From Montifringilla adamsi (lineage: Eukaryota > Chordata > Aves > Passeriformes > Passeridae), in NCBI GenBank assembly GCA_017590115.1, contig JAGGNK010003335.1, positions 13,226,779-13,290,778 of the forward strand: a DNA stretch of 64,000 nucleotides, in the 5' to 3' direction. The position numbers and the translations under genes were made by a program. Positions within the stretch are counted from its first letter, which is position 1. Every line of letters begins with the position of its first letter. This document shows, one piece after another, positions 50,629-61,379 of the stretch. Below the pieces are notes generated by a model that was not told the origin of the DNA, made no database searches, and saw only the letters and a program-made list of their open reading frames with translations.

Positions 50629-51999
50629 ATAACTTTTATGCCTTTAGAGCCTTAAACATTTCCAGCTCTGCTGGTATCTGCCCCAGTCTGGGATTTCTGC
50701 AGCAGTTTGGGCTGTTTCACACACCTTGCCTTCTCATTGTTTCATGGTTTTCCACTTCCAGAAAGACATCAAACTAACGTCCTCTCACCCCACCCCCAAA
50801 ATATCAAGGGGATGTTTTAAAATCAGAGGCAGAGAAACATTTCCCTGTGCAAATGGAGCAACTATGTGAAAAAGGAGAGTATCTCCTTCTCAGGGTGGGA
50901 AGGAGTGAGGAGAGCAGGACAAACAAGCCTCAGGAAGGGGATTTCAGGAAGAAATGTGCTTTTTTTTCCCTGAGAATAAGCAGCATCTTCCTGAGAGCCA
51001 TCATTTTGATTCACTGTTTCACGTGTAAATAATTTACCAGGCTAAAAGGTCAAGAGTTGCAGGTCCTCAGAGAAGGGGAGAAAAGTGCAAGCTGTAAATA
51101 AGGGACGAGTAACTTATGTGGAGCATAAAACACGTTGTAGGCACCACGTAGATCCACAACTGCACAAACAGGGAAACCCCAGCTCCACATCCACCACAGA
51201 GAGGCAGAAATAACCTCTACCCCACGCTGCATCCCCTTGAACTTCACTTGAGAGCAGGAAGCACACCGAATACAATCTTTTGGGATAGAAATTACACTTT
51301 TAAATTAGCTCCACGACGCCCAGATGCGCTGCTGATGGATGCATGAAACAGAGGGGCGAAAGAAATTAATTTCCAGCCTCCTTGTTTTCATCTTTTCATC
51401 TTCTGATGTCAGGGTAATTGCTCCTGGATGTGACAGTGCAGTCCTTGCCTCTGTGCAGAAGGTGAGGGAGCAGCTGCTTCCCTTCCTGACACCAGTGGAT
51501 TTCCAGTCAGCTGTCAGGCACCATTAAATCCCTGAATGCTTCCAGCGTGTCAAGCTTTCCTCACGCTCACAAACTCCAAATGTGGGGCTGCACTCCCCAG
51601 TTTGAGGCAGAAAAGATCAAATCTGCACAGATTCAAAGCTCCATCAAATGCCAGGGGAGGAATGCTGGGGAGACAAGCAGTGCAAACGAGCAAAGGGCAC
51701 TAAGGGGCAGGGGGTGTTATCCTGACACGGATATTGGGGTGGAAAGATGAGGAATAAGCAGCACTTTGTCCCCCACACACTGCTCCTCACAGTGGTTTGT
51801 ACAGCAGTGCTGCCCTCAGTAGTGAGATCTGTGCTATGGAAAATTTCTCAGGCGCAGGCAAGAAAAGTAAATAGTGGGCTTGGAGAAAGAGGATTTCATC
51901 CAGCAGTTTGCACAGATAGCCCAGGGTTTTTTGGGTTTACTCCCATCTCTGACACTGCATTCCAGAGCAATCACAAGCTGTTCATTTCCCCAGCAAAAA

Positions 52000-52870
52000 G
52001 CCTGTATTTCCCTGCCCAGAGGGACAGTTATTGACTCCATCAGCTCAACTGGCATTTTTCATAAACATTTATAAAATATGCGAAAACTTCAAATGCCAGG
52101 CAACTCTTCCAAGGGATTATATTACACAGATACACTGCAAGGCTTCATTTGATGATCTAGTTTGGAAACTTACCCCTTCTGCATATATGGCAATACTATT
52201 TATATTATTTTTGCCACATGATTTCAGCCTTTCATAATAATGGAAACAATGATATAAGAATGAACAACTGACATTTCTGTTTGAGGACACAGCATGCATC
52301 TCCTCTGAAAGGCTCTGCAGCAGCTTTACAAATACATTTTCCTTTGGTGTTTGCAGATACTTTGAGCTCCAAATTGTTTCAGCTACAAGACAGAACCCAC
52401 CAAAAAAAAACCCCAGAGAATAAAACACCATCCTGTGGAGGTGGGCATGTTGAACACAAATTCTGTTTACTTACATCTCTGTTCTAACACCAGCCACTTC
52501 AAATATAATGCATATGCATGCACACACTCACATATATATATATATATATTTACATATCAAATAAACCAAAGTATAAATTTCAATGCAGTGTTTCAGAAAT
52601 AGAGTGATTCAGAGAGCGTGTGGTGTATACAGCATATGCTCCATGGATAATATGTTGCCCAGCACAAACGGCAAGCATGCAGGGAATAGACATTTTCTTC
52701 CAGGGCTCTGGAGCCTCCGAAAGGTTGGCAGGCTGGGTGCATGGTGAACATTCTTTGGGAGAGAATTATGGGCTGGGGAACATTCCTGCAGTTTCCCAAC
52801 TCTTTCAATAATTTGCCACCTGCACAGCCAAGCTGTTCGTTGTGTAAATCTCCAGGATCTCAAAACTCTG
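52000..52870. promoter_or_regulatory. AT-rich unique block (candidate non-coding elements)
   Basis: Two unique segments (52020-52260 and 52590-52870) flank an AT/CA microsatellite region. They hold words such as CATTTATAAAATATGCG, TTTATATTATTTTTGCC and GTATACAGCATATGC. No transposon or coding signal was recognised. Confidence 0.2.
52532..52549. repeat. Dinucleotide microsatellite (AT)9
   Basis: Nine perfect AT units within a wider AT- and CA-rich tract (about 52500-52560) that also holds ATGCATATGCATG. Confidence 0.9.
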
Positions 52871-53084
52871 GTGCTGACCCCGATGCACACAGAGCACCAG
52901 GGAACACGGGGGGTGTTTAACTCCTCCAAAGGCTGGGGCAAAGATCAAACACGACTTTGGGGTGGCTGGCACCAAAAGGACCAAACCCAATACACATTTC
53001 CTCTGTTTCAGCAGCTCCTGCTCTCTCCTTACCAGCACAGGGCACAGGACCAGGGTTGTGATCCTGAGCCCAGCTCCGAACAGG

Positions 53085-53246
53085 CTCCCCAGGAGATGGG
53101 CACAGCCCCAAGGCTGCCAGAGCTCCAGGAGAGGTTGGATAATGCTCTCAGCGTGGGATTGTTGGGGTGTCTGGGCAGGGCCAGGAGTTCCACTGGCTGA
53201 TCCCTATGGGTCCCTTCCAACTCAGGGTATTCTGTGTGAATATTCC
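53085..53246 (+). mobile_element. CR1 LINE 3' fragment
   Basis: CR1 3' UTR blocks: GGCTCCCCAGGAGATGGGC, GCCAGAGCTCCAGGAG, GGTTGGATAATGCTCTCAG, GGGTCCCTTCCAACTCAGGG and ATTCTGTG at the end. No ORF2 part was recognised. Confidence 0.8.
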
Positions 53247-53637
53247 ACCTGAGCTTCTGCAAAACAACACAACCCTACAAAAACCAGGCAAATGTGGCCC
53301 AAAGCCAGCAGGCCCAGTTGGAATACTGCTGAAGGACAGGACCAAATTTAGCTGCACTGCCACCCTGCTGGATTCACCTTGGTTTGGATCAGCTCGTTCC
53401 AAACCTCACATTTTTTCAGGTCCCAGGGCAGGATCTGGGTTGCAAACACACCTGGGAAAAAGCTCCCCTGCCAAGGACAGCAAAGCAGATTTGGGTCTGT
53501 GCTGCTGGAGGTGCCAGCACAGGGAGAAAGGGAAGCAGCTTCCACAGCTCCTGCCTGGGAGCAGCTGGGTTTTGCCTCTGCAAGGCTGCCCATGGTAATT
53601 CCATCTGCATTCCAGCACTGGCAGTGCCTGGCCACAG

Positions 53638-53700
53638 CCACCTATCCCAGGTTTTTCACCACCTATCCCAGGTTCCTCACCACCTACCCCAGGTTTCTCA
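53638..53700 (+). repeat. 21-bp tandem repeat, 3 copies
   Basis: Three adjacent 21-bp units start at 53638, 53659 and 53680. Each opens with CCACCTAyCCCAGGTT and ends in TCA, with only a few substitutions between copies. Confidence 0.85.
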
Positions 53701-53914
53701 TCTTAATCATTGGCAGGGCCAAAGCTGGGAGAAATTACATTCAGTAAATGGCTTCTCATTTTGTGGCAGAGGTTTCCAGGGCAAGGAAGAGCAAACTGCC
53801 AACCACGTCTCCTCTGAACAGTTTGTCTTTCAACAGGGATGGGGAAAGCCTTGAGGGAGGAACAAACCTTCTCTCCCCAGCCACAGCCATCATCCCATGA
53901 GTGACGCAAATCCC

Positions 53915-54097
53915 AGCATCTCTGAGGCTGGAAAAGCCTTCCCAGCTGTGCTCCATTCCCACCTTGTCCCAAGCCCAGAGCACTGAGTGCCACCTCCCTG
54001 GACACTTCCAGAGATAGGCACTCCAAATCTCCCCATGCCAATGCCTGACCATCATTTCCAGGAAGAAATCGTCATGATGATCAATCCAACCTTGACT
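53915..54097 (-). mobile_element. CR1 LINE 3' fragment, antisense
   Basis: The + strand shows the reverse complement of a CR1 3' region: GAGGCTGGAAAAGCC at the left, then ACCTTGTCCCAAGCCCAGAG, GAGTGCCACCTCC, and ATGCCTGACCATCATTTCC followed by GAAGAAATC. The same order of blocks is seen in the antisense CR1 at 45.9 kb. Confidence 0.8.
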
Positions 54098-56144
54098 GGA
54101 TCTCAAGAAGACAGCTCAGGGTTGATGAGATGCTCTGGAATGTTGGCTTTTCCTGCCTCTCCAGCAGCTGCCCTGCTCCTGAGCATCAGAGATGGGCAGG
54201 ATCATGTCAGGCCTGGTGCCAGGCCAAACACAGAGGTGGAAATCTGGTCCCCACTGCTGAGGAAGGAACAAACTCCTTCTCCACAGAGGATTAACACAGA
54301 ACATGCCCTGCAGCAGGAATTGATTTACACAAACCCCGTGAAAATGAGAAGCTGAGGGAACAAGGACTCAAATGAGAGTGAGCACAGGAAGGACTCCACT
54401 GCTGCATATTCCACATGGGAATTCACACCCTGCCAGCTCCACACCCCTTCCAGGACCTTCTGGCTCATGCAGCATCACAATGTGAGTTTTCAGTGAGAGC
54501 TTTAAGGAGCAGAAACAAGCCAACAGATTTCATTGACACCACTTTTTGGGAACAACTTGGTTTTGTCAATTGCAACAACTGTGAACTCTTTGCAGGCAGC
54601 TGTAGCAGAGATGGCTTTTCCCCTGTGATATCAGAATTTCCATGGAAAGAGGTGCTGCTTTACAGCTCCTGTGATTGTGGTGACAGGAGGGGGGTGAAGA
54701 AGGGGGACTGAGAATGGAGGAAATGTGTAATGCAGTGATGACAAACACTGACAAAGAAAGGACTGACCTCTGGCTCTGATCTTCTGTGACAGAAAGTGTG
54801 ACTGGAATTCAGGTTTTTCACAAATTGAAATTACAATTAATACCCACATCTCCCTGATCAGCCACACAAATGGGGTTCAAGGGGACTGTAACACAGGAAA
54901 ATAAGATTAAAAATCATTGATTGCCCTCTTGATCCTAGTAACTTTCTACACCAATTTTTTTTTCTATTTATTTCACCTGAAATAATCTTTCTCCCTAAGC
55001 TTTACAAGTTTGCTTCCTCTCAGCCTAAACATTCATCCTGCCATGAGAACTGCATCTCCAACAACAGCAAACAGGTAAAAATTCTCCCTTCCCTTCTCTC
55101 TTCCCTTCTACTCACCTGAACTGTGGCAACTGCCTGAAAGCTTTCCTTGAGGTCACGGATATAGGGAGAGTTCACAGATCTCATAAATTTTGTACTCAGG
55201 ATATGATTCAAGGAGGGGTTCACAGTTCTGCTCCCTGGGGGCCAGGCTGCTTTATCTAAGGCACCACAGTTTAATGCTCTCGCTGTGTGCTGTGATGTTG
55301 GGCAAAAACACACAGATGAAACAGATTAAACGCTCTGTTTTTCTCTCCCCCCCCCTGCTCCAGATCTCAAAACTATTAAACACTGCTTGACCTCGACCAC
55401 AGAGCTTGTAAGAGAACCCGTGAACCCTCATTATCTCATCACTACCTGCTTTGCCCCCTCTGTTCTGCCTTGGAATATCAATTGTGCCACCGTGAGAAAG
55501 AGGTCACTGCACCCAGCCACAGGAAAAGGCACAGACCTCACACGGGGACTTGGAGCAGCGCTCTGCTCCTGCAGCAGCACCAGCACCGGGGGCAAGGCAG
55601 CTCCAGAGTAACCGGGAGCATCCCCGGGATGTTCCAGAGCAGCCGGGAGCATCCCGGGTACCGGAGGATTTTCCTCTCCTGCATCACGGATGCTCACAGT
55701 CTCTTCCAGTAATTTGTTAATTGGGAGGAATCTTTGCTCGGGGCAGTCCCCAGTAAACCCTGGGCTGGATTCTGTGCTGCTGAAGGGTTTTGCCTTTGAG
55801 GTCGCTGCCTCTCAGCTCTTCCGCGGGAAGGAGCCAGCCCAGAACAGCAGGAAAATCCCGCTAAATAAATAAATAAATATGTAAATATCCGCCCCCTCCA
55901 TCGCTCCCTGGCTGCTGCGAAGGTCCCAAGAGAGGAGCCACCCCTCTGCCTTCGCTGCTGGCTCCATAGCGAGGCTAAAATCCATTAATTACATCCCTTC
56001 CAGGGGTGACACGGAGAAGCGATGGGATGGGGACCGGAGCGGGGACCGGGTGCCACCTGCCGGGATGGCCGCGCTGCTTCCCCCGCTCCGAACGGGCACC
56101 GCGGCTCTGCTGCTGTCCCTGTCCCCGAGCAGCGACCGCCCCTG
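54098..56144. other. Gene-free stretch upstream of BOD1
   Basis: Unique sequence. CpG content climbs from about 55.55 kb and is highest at 56.0-56.14 kb, just before a CR1. It includes an imperfect direct repeat CCGGGAGCATCCC near 55.61 and 55.64 kb. Confidence 0.6.
55863..55878. repeat. (AAAT)4 microsatellite
   Basis: Four perfect AAAT units, about 1.9 kb before the BOD1 start codon. Confidence 0.85.
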
Positions 56145-56402
56145 TGACAGGGACAGGACACAGGAAGGGCTGGAGCTGGACCAGGGCAGGGTTGGGGTGG
56201 ATTTTGGGAAAGGTTCTCCCCCAGAGGGTGCTGGGCACTGCCCAGGCTCCCCAGGGATGGGCACAGCTCGAGGCTGCCAGAGCTCCAGGAGGGTTTGGAC
56301 AGCGCTCCAGGGATGCCAGGGTGGGATTTTGGGGTTGAGCAGGGCCAGGAGCTGGGCTGGATGATCCTGTGGGTCCCCTCCAACTTGGGATATTCTGTGA
56401 CT
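56145..56402 (+). mobile_element. CR1 LINE 3' fragment
   Basis: It begins in a decayed CR1 ORF2 C-terminus (DRTQEGLELDQGRV, matching the family pattern [13 protein letters not shown]) and continues into the 3' UTR (GGGTCCCCTCCAACTTGGG, ATATTCTGTGA). The left edge abuts a CpG-rich unique block. It resembles the fragment at 53.1 kb in its GCCAGAGCTCCAGGAG section. Confidence 0.8.
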
Positions 56403-56889
56403 CCCCTGCCCACAGAAGAAAACGTGGCTATATATGCTCTATAAACTGCCCAGAGAGGAGGTGCAGGGTGCTGGCAGATCTGTTTTACCAAACATGCTCC
56501 TGTTCTGGCTCTAAGCAGTCTCTGGGTTGTCCTGTCACACATGTGACACACCAGCACGAGGGTCAAAAACCATGGAGTGACACCCACGCATCCCCGTGGG
56601 TCGCAGGGCACCGCCACAGCCCCACCAGAGCGGTGCTGGGCGAGTGTCACCCGATGGGGACAAAATGCTGCTGTCAGTGTCAGACAGGAACCATTCCAGG
56701 GACACTCCTGAGTGCCAGGATGAGCCCTGGGGCTTCTACAGCCACCCCAGAGAGCCAGCAGTGACAGTGACCAGGCACAGGGACGGATTCTGCTGGGGCA
56801 GGAGCTCCTGTGTGTCCCCAAAGCACGGCTGTCACAGGAGGTGTCAGGGTCTGTACACGCTGCCACTGTCCCTCTTCTCTCCTCAAAGC

Positions 56890-57085
56890 TTCTCCATGAG
56901 GGCGGGCAGGCCCTGGCACAGGGTGCCCAGAGCAGCTGTGGCTGCCCCTGGATCCCTGGCAGTGCCCAAGGCCAGGCTGGATGGGCTTGGAGCAGCCTGG
57001 GACAGTGGAAGGTGACCCTGCCATGGCAGGGGTGGCACCGGATGAGCTTTAAGGTCCCTCACCTATTCTGGGATTCTGTGATTAC
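56890..57085 (+). mobile_element. CR1 LINE 3' end, proximal to BOD1 promoter
   Basis: CR1 3' UTR signature: GAGGGCGGGCAGGCCCTGG, then CCATGGCAGGGGTGGCACC, then TTTAAGGTCCCT, ending with octamer-like ATTCTGGG and ATTCTGTG. It ends about 300 bp before the CpG island. Confidence 0.85.
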
Positions 57086-57576
57086 ATTCCTGCACTGCTT
57101 GTCCTCCTGAATTAGGATGGGAATATCCGATTGGGATGGGAATATCCTAATTATTGCGTACAACATCGCTCCCAAGGGAGCAAACCCAGCGTGTGGGGTT
57201 TGTGCCCGGCAGCTCCCGGGTGTCGGCGATGGTCTCAGCACACACAGCCCCTGCTGGGGGCAGCCGGGTCTCAGGATCCCGATAGAAATACAGTACGATC
57301 CCACACAATTTCATATCTTTTCTTCGCAATTTACATTATCTCTGCGCTCACTACGGCACAGAAAAACACGCGAGTCACAACCTCGCTGTTATCATGGCAG
57401 GGGGATCCCCGGGCATCCAGCTGCACACCTGGGGCACCCGGGCCGTGCTGAGGAACACCCGGGCCTTCTGCCCGGCTGATCGCGTTCCGGGGAGACACGG
57501 GGAGCCCTGTGACCTCCCCGGCCTGGTGATCCCGCACCGCCGCCGGTGGGTGCGGGGAGGGTCCCCACAGTCCCAT

Positions 57577-57603
57577 GAACTACAACTCCCAAGATGCATC
57601 GCG
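57577..57603 (+). promoter_or_regulatory. ZNF143/THAP11-type (SBS) motif, forward
   Basis: ACTACAACTCCCAAGATGC begins at 57579 and is followed by ATCGCG. This closely matches the known extended SBS motif ACTACAAyTCCCAgmATGC found in many CpG-island promoters and bound by ZNF143. It sits about 180-200 bp before the BOD1 start codon. Confidence 0.75.
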
Positions 57604-57654
57604 ACAGCAACGCGCCCGCCTTTCCGCCGCTTCACTTGGCCGCGCCGCGCTTCA

Positions 57655-57672
57655 CGCTGGGATTTGTAGTTC
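57655..57672 (-). promoter_or_regulatory. ZNF143/THAP11-type (SBS) core motif, reverse
   Basis: Read on the - strand this is GAACTACAAATCCCAGCG, a second SBS core. Its 15-base arm (57658-57672) matches the inverted copy of the first site (57577-57591) at 14 of 15 positions. The two sites face each other about 80 bp apart just upstream of the BOD1 start. Confidence 0.65.
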
Positions 57673-57780
57673 TAAAGCGCTACTCAGCGCGTAGCATCTC
57701 TGTTGAGGAGAACTCGCCTCCCCGTGATGCAGCGCGACGCGGTGACACCATCGGCGCGCGCCGGCGCGGAGCCGCGGGCG

Positions 57781-57972
57781 ATGTCGGAGAGCGGCGGCGG
57801 GGCCGCGGCGGGCGCGGGCGGCGGCGCGGGGGCCGCGGGGCCCGGGCCCACCGACCCCGGCTCGCTGCCGCCCGGGGACCCGCAGCTCATCGCCATCATC
57901 GTGGAGCAGCTCAAGAGCCGCGGCCTCTTCGACGGCTTCCGCCGCGACTGCCTGGCCGACGTGGACACCAAG
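57781..57972 (+). CDS. BOD1: BOD1 coding exon 1
   Basis: This exon encodes residues 1-64, from MSES to DVDTK, in very GC-rich sequence within the CpG island. It ends at AAG followed by the donor GTACCG at 57973. The junction is phase 0. The upstream frame stays open to 57703, so the 5' UTR contains an in-frame ATG at 57727 that could serve as an alternative start. Confidence 0.93.
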
Positions 57973-60900
57973 GTACCGGGGCCGGGCAGCGAGCCCGGGC
58001 CCTCCCCGCTCCCGCCGCGATCGGGGCATCCCTGCGGCCACATCCACACCCCTGGCAGAGAACCGGCCGGGAACAGGCGCAGCCTTTCCTCTCTCAGCCC
58101 GGCTTACCTGGGAAAACACCTTCCCATAGGAACAGTGCTGCTCCCAAGCTGTATTTCAAAAATTCCATGTTCTCAAACGTCCCTGTAGCCCCAAACCCTC
58201 AAACCGAGCCTTTAACTGTTGTTTCTTGAGTAGATGATCTCAGACTGTTTGACGTGAATTTTTTCTCAGCCACAGCAAACTCCTCATCATTTGTTTCCAG
58301 TATTGAATTGGGCTGTCGGTGTCAAGTTGGATTGTTCTCAGTGACTGTCAAAATTCAGCGTTTTTTGGTGAATTTTGCTTTCCCAAAGCTTCTGTGCTTC
58401 CAGCAGGAGCCCTGTCCTGGGATCTGCCGTCCTCACCCAGGGCCAGCACCCAGGACAGACACATCAAACTCTGAAATATCCCTGTTTCCCTCTTGTCCTT
58501 CCCTTGCATCCAGGATGTGGATGGTCCTGAGCATTAATTAAGTTCCTGTTCAGTAGAATTACATCTCCTCTGATAAAACTCAAATAATTATAATTATATT
58601 TTTAAAATTGCAATTTTATATTTTTATTCTTATCTTCTCTGCTAGTGCCACAGAAGCAAATAATTCAAGTTCTTGTTCAGTGACAGCATTGCCCAGCCAG
58701 TTTCCTAGGAATTCTGGGGTGGAGGCTTTCCAGACAACAAGAGCTCTGCTTAAACAACTTCTGTCTGCACAGTTTGCATTTCACTACAATTTCAGCCCCA
58801 ATCTACCCAGCTGTTTGAATTATTACGACACTGAGCGTTCTGTGCAACTTCCAGTTGTGTTCTCAGGGAAAACAGGATTATCTTTGTTCAGAGAGGGAAG
58901 CACAGACAGCAGGGCAGTCTGCGTGTGACAATAGCTGCACTGTGCAGGGCTCTGGCAGGGGGCTCTTCGGAGCTATTTGAGCTATTGGACTGGGTTTATT
59001 TTTCTTTTTTTTAGCCAGCCTATCAGAACCTGAGGCAGAAAGTTGACAACTTTGTCTCGACCCACCTGGACAAGCAGGAATGGAACCCAGCCATGAACAA
59101 GAACCAGCTACGGAACGGGCTGAGGCAGAGTGTGATCCAGTGAGTGAGCAGCAGCCTGCTCAGCAAATGTCATTTTATAAGCCATAAACCACCTAAGGCA
59201 AGGCAGAACTGGCAGAATTCAGTTTTTCACACCACTTTCTGTTGTCCTTCCTGAGTTTCATTGTGAGAGTCAGTGCAGGCTGAACTCTCCCCAGAATGCA
59301 CATTATTGCTCTGCCTGAAATGGCTGGGTTGGAGTAGTGAAATATTTATATTTGCTGTCCAAATTATTGCTGCAAAATGCTGTGCCTGCTGTACTGAGCT
59401 GGATGACCTTGACCTTAACTTTGAGGAAAAAGAGCCTTTAAAGATTCTTTAAAGAAAGAGTCCTGAGGATGCCAAAGGTTTGTGTGTGACTCCAGCCCCT
59501 GTCACAGCAACCTCTGCACCAGTTCCTGTCCAGATGTTTCAGACACTGCACTGGGGACCACCAGGATGGGCAGAGGGATGGAGCAGCTCTGCTGGGAGAG
59601 CTGGGATTGGACAGGAGGAGCTTTGGGGTGACCTCAGTGTGGGCTCAGAGTGCCTGAAGGAGCCAGCAAGATGGAGAGAGAATTTTGCAAGGGCCTGGAG
59701 GGACAGGACAAGGGGGAATGGCTTCAACTGAGAGAGCAGGGTTACATGGGATAGTGGGAATAAATCCTTCCCTGTGAGGGTGGGAGGGCCTGGCACAGTG
59801 CCCAGAGCAGCTGGGGCTGCCCCTGGATCCCTGGCAGTGCCCAAGGCCAGGCTGGACAGGGCTGGGAGCACCTGGGACAGTGGGAGGTGTCCCTGCCATG
59901 GCAGGGGGTGAAGTGGGATGAGCTTTAAGGTCCCTTCCAACGCAAACCATTCTGTGACTGACAGTTCATGCTGCTTCCCAGAGCTGCTGAGTTTTAATCA
60001 GGGAGAGGAGGACGAGGCATGACACAAAATGTTGCAGTGTAAAGAACAGCCCCAGGGGAGTCTGAACAGTCCCTGTCACTCCTGGAGGGCAGGGCTGAGC
60101 CTTGGGGATGTCCAGGTGTGTGTCCTGCCCACCCAGGCTGCTGTTACCTGCAGGTGGCATGAGGTGCCCTGTCTCTGCATCCTTCACAGCCTCATTATCC
60201 CGAGGCTCCTCTCCCAGTGCCATTTCCTGTCCCTGCTCCCTTGCAGACATGACTTAACCCTCCCAGACAGGCTGTGCCCCACCATGCAAGGGCCTGCCAC
60301 AGCCCCTGCAGTCAGTCCAGTTCCTGCTGCTCAGCCCAGAGCCTGTGCTGTGTGCTCACTGCCTTGTTTTTATAATTCATGCCCTTTTTTAATTCATTCC
60401 CATCTGTCTAGACTGTTACAAGGAGCAAGTGACAGTCCTGTTCTGAGGGGGCAGGGCTCTTCTCCCTCCACTCAGCCAAAAAAAAGCCTTTGCTCTCACC
60501 TTGTCTCCTCCTCAGAATAGCTTATTTCTCTTCTTGTGCCAAAATGTGTTTGTTTGCTTTCATGTTGACCTGGTTTCCACAGGAGCTCTGTTAAAAGTGG
60601 CTCTTGGCCAAGGTGTCATTTAAGTACCTGGGAGACCAGATGTGAGTTGTTAATTCTGTAGGGAGCAGGGAGAGAAATAGGTGAGTGAAACAAGTCCCTG
60701 TTAAGGATCTCCTGAGTAGGCTGCAGTTCTCACCATGTTAATGCTAATTGCAGTTGACAGGAGGGCTCTGGAGAGTTTCTGGAGGAGATTGGGGAGAAGT
60801 TTTTCAGAGGAGCTGAATGACTTCTTTGTCTTTGTTCAAGGTCAGGAATGCTGGAAGCTGGAGTGGACAGAATTATTTCTCAGGTGGTGGATCCAAAACT

Positions 60901-61039
60901 AAACCACATCTTCAGGCCTCAGATAGAGAGGGCGATTCATGAATTTTTGGCTGCACAAAAGAAAGAGGAAAATGTGCCAGCTCCTCCTCCAGAGCCTGAG
61001 AATAAAGATCCTCCTGCTCCATCTCAGGATGCCTCCTAA
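57781..61039 (+). CDS. BOD1: BOD1, biorientation of chromosomes in cell division 1 (three coding exons)
   Basis: The exons 57781-57972, 59015-59139 and 60841-61039 join to 516 nt, which is 171 residues plus TAA. Residues 5-27 are Gly/Ala/Pro low complexity. SLPPGDPQ (28-35) opens the conserved part, and residues of roughly 34-130 form the Shg1 (COMPASS Shg1-like) domain. The tail from about 146 is Pro/Glu-rich and ends PAPSQDAS. From memory, human BOD1 is 185 residues and nearly identical from SLPPGDPQ on; the length difference lies mainly in the Gly-rich start. The family protein acts at centromeres, kinetochores and spindle poles, where it inhibits PP2A-B56 and supports chromosome biorientation. 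Thr80 in FVSTHL aligns with the regulatory Thr95 of human. I chose ATG 57781 (purine at -3) because MSES followed by a Gly/Ala run fits family N-termini. An in-frame ATG at 57727 would add 18 residues. BOD1 rather than the much longer paralogue BOD1L1, because the frame ends soon after the Shg1 domain. Confidence 0.95.
57973..59014 (+). other. BOD1: BOD1 intron 1
   Basis: This intron of 1042 bp has GT-AG ends. The first ~90 bp belong to the CpG island. The rest is AT-richer unique sequence with no repeat or further exon recognised. Confidence 0.9.
59015..59139 (+). CDS. BOD1: BOD1 coding exon 2
   Basis: This exon of 125 nt encodes residues 65-105 plus two bases of codon 106, including [21 protein letters not shown] and [12 protein letters not shown]-rich tract ending TTTTTTAG (AG at 59013-59014) is the acceptor. 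The donor is GTGAGT at 59140. The split CA/G codon for Gln106 is completed by the first base of exon 3, so the frame is kept. Confidence 0.94.
59140..60840 (+). other. BOD1: BOD1 intron 2
   Basis: This intron of 1701 bp has donor GTGAGT and acceptor TTCAAG. It contains a sense-oriented CR1 fragment at about 59545-59958. Nothing else was recognised in it. Confidence 0.9.
59545..59958 (+). mobile_element. CR1 LINE 3' fragment in BOD1 intron 2
   Basis: The segment translates to the CR1 ORF2 C-terminal signature DRTRGNGFN and continues through the conserved CR1 3' UTR (TGAGGGTGG, CCATGGCAGGGGG, TTTAAGGTCCCTTCCAAC), ending near ACCATTCTGTGA. It is 5'-truncated, as is normal for CR1, and lies in the same sense as BOD1. 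Confidence 0.85.
60841..61039 (+). CDS. BOD1: BOD1 coding exon 3 with stop
   Basis: The exon starts after the acceptor TTGTTCAAG (AG at 60839-60840). It completes Gln106 and encodes residues 107-171, starting [18 protein letters not shown]. It covers the end of the Shg1 domain ([16 protein letters not shown]) and the Pro-rich tail. The TAA stop is at 61037-61039. A possible weak donor AAAG/GTCTGG lies directly after the stop. Confidence 0.94.
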
Positions 61040-61373
61040 AGGTCTGGTATCTCTGCACTTAGTGCTGACATTCCTTGTGCCTCATCTCTGTATTTGTGCA
61101 GTGCAAGATAGAGGAGGGCTTGGCAGGGGGGACACTTTGATCAGCAGCCTGTTGTCATTGTCACACAGCCCTCTGCCACTCCAGTGGCTGCTAAAAATAA
61201 CTGGGACTAAGACATAGGGATGATGTAAATCAGCTATCAAGGAACATTGTGCACTCTGCCAGAGCTGGGTTTGGATCAGCCCAAAAGGTCTTTTATTAAA
61301 AAAAAAAAGAAAAAGCATATCCAGCAGCATTAACATGGAAATGGCTGGATTGCCTTCAGAACTGTGTCAAATG

Positions 61374-61379
61374 AATAAA
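61374..61379 (+). terminator. BOD1: BOD1 proximal polyadenylation signal AATAAA
   Basis: AATAAA lies 335 bp after the BOD1 stop codon in AT-rich sequence, giving a short 3' UTR. It is the first canonical signal downstream of the stop. The cleavage site would be expected about 15-25 bp further on. Confidence 0.7.

Larger units (their letters stand above)
57390..58060. promoter_or_regulatory. BOD1: CpG island promoter of BOD1
   Basis: CpG density rises sharply compared with the flanks and spans the proximal upstream region, exon 1 and the start of intron 1. No TATA box is seen, which is usual for a housekeeping CpG promoter. The inferred transcription start lies between about 57,600 and 57,770, after the first ZNF143-type motif. 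The boundaries are by eye. Confidence 0.85.

Noticed and set aside
55985..56866. 293-residue open frame on the - strand, the longest in the window
   Set aside because: It runs antisense through a CR1 fragment and GC-rich flank, mixes unrelated compositions and shows no domain pattern or splice support.
1..57390. Exons of CPEB4, STC2 or NKX2-5 (expected neighbours)
   Set aside because: None of the translated frames carries recognisable parts of these proteins; the genes presumably lie outside the window.
57652..58119. 155-residue - strand frame across BOD1 exon 1
   Set aside because: Shadow of the GC-rich exon in the opposite strand.
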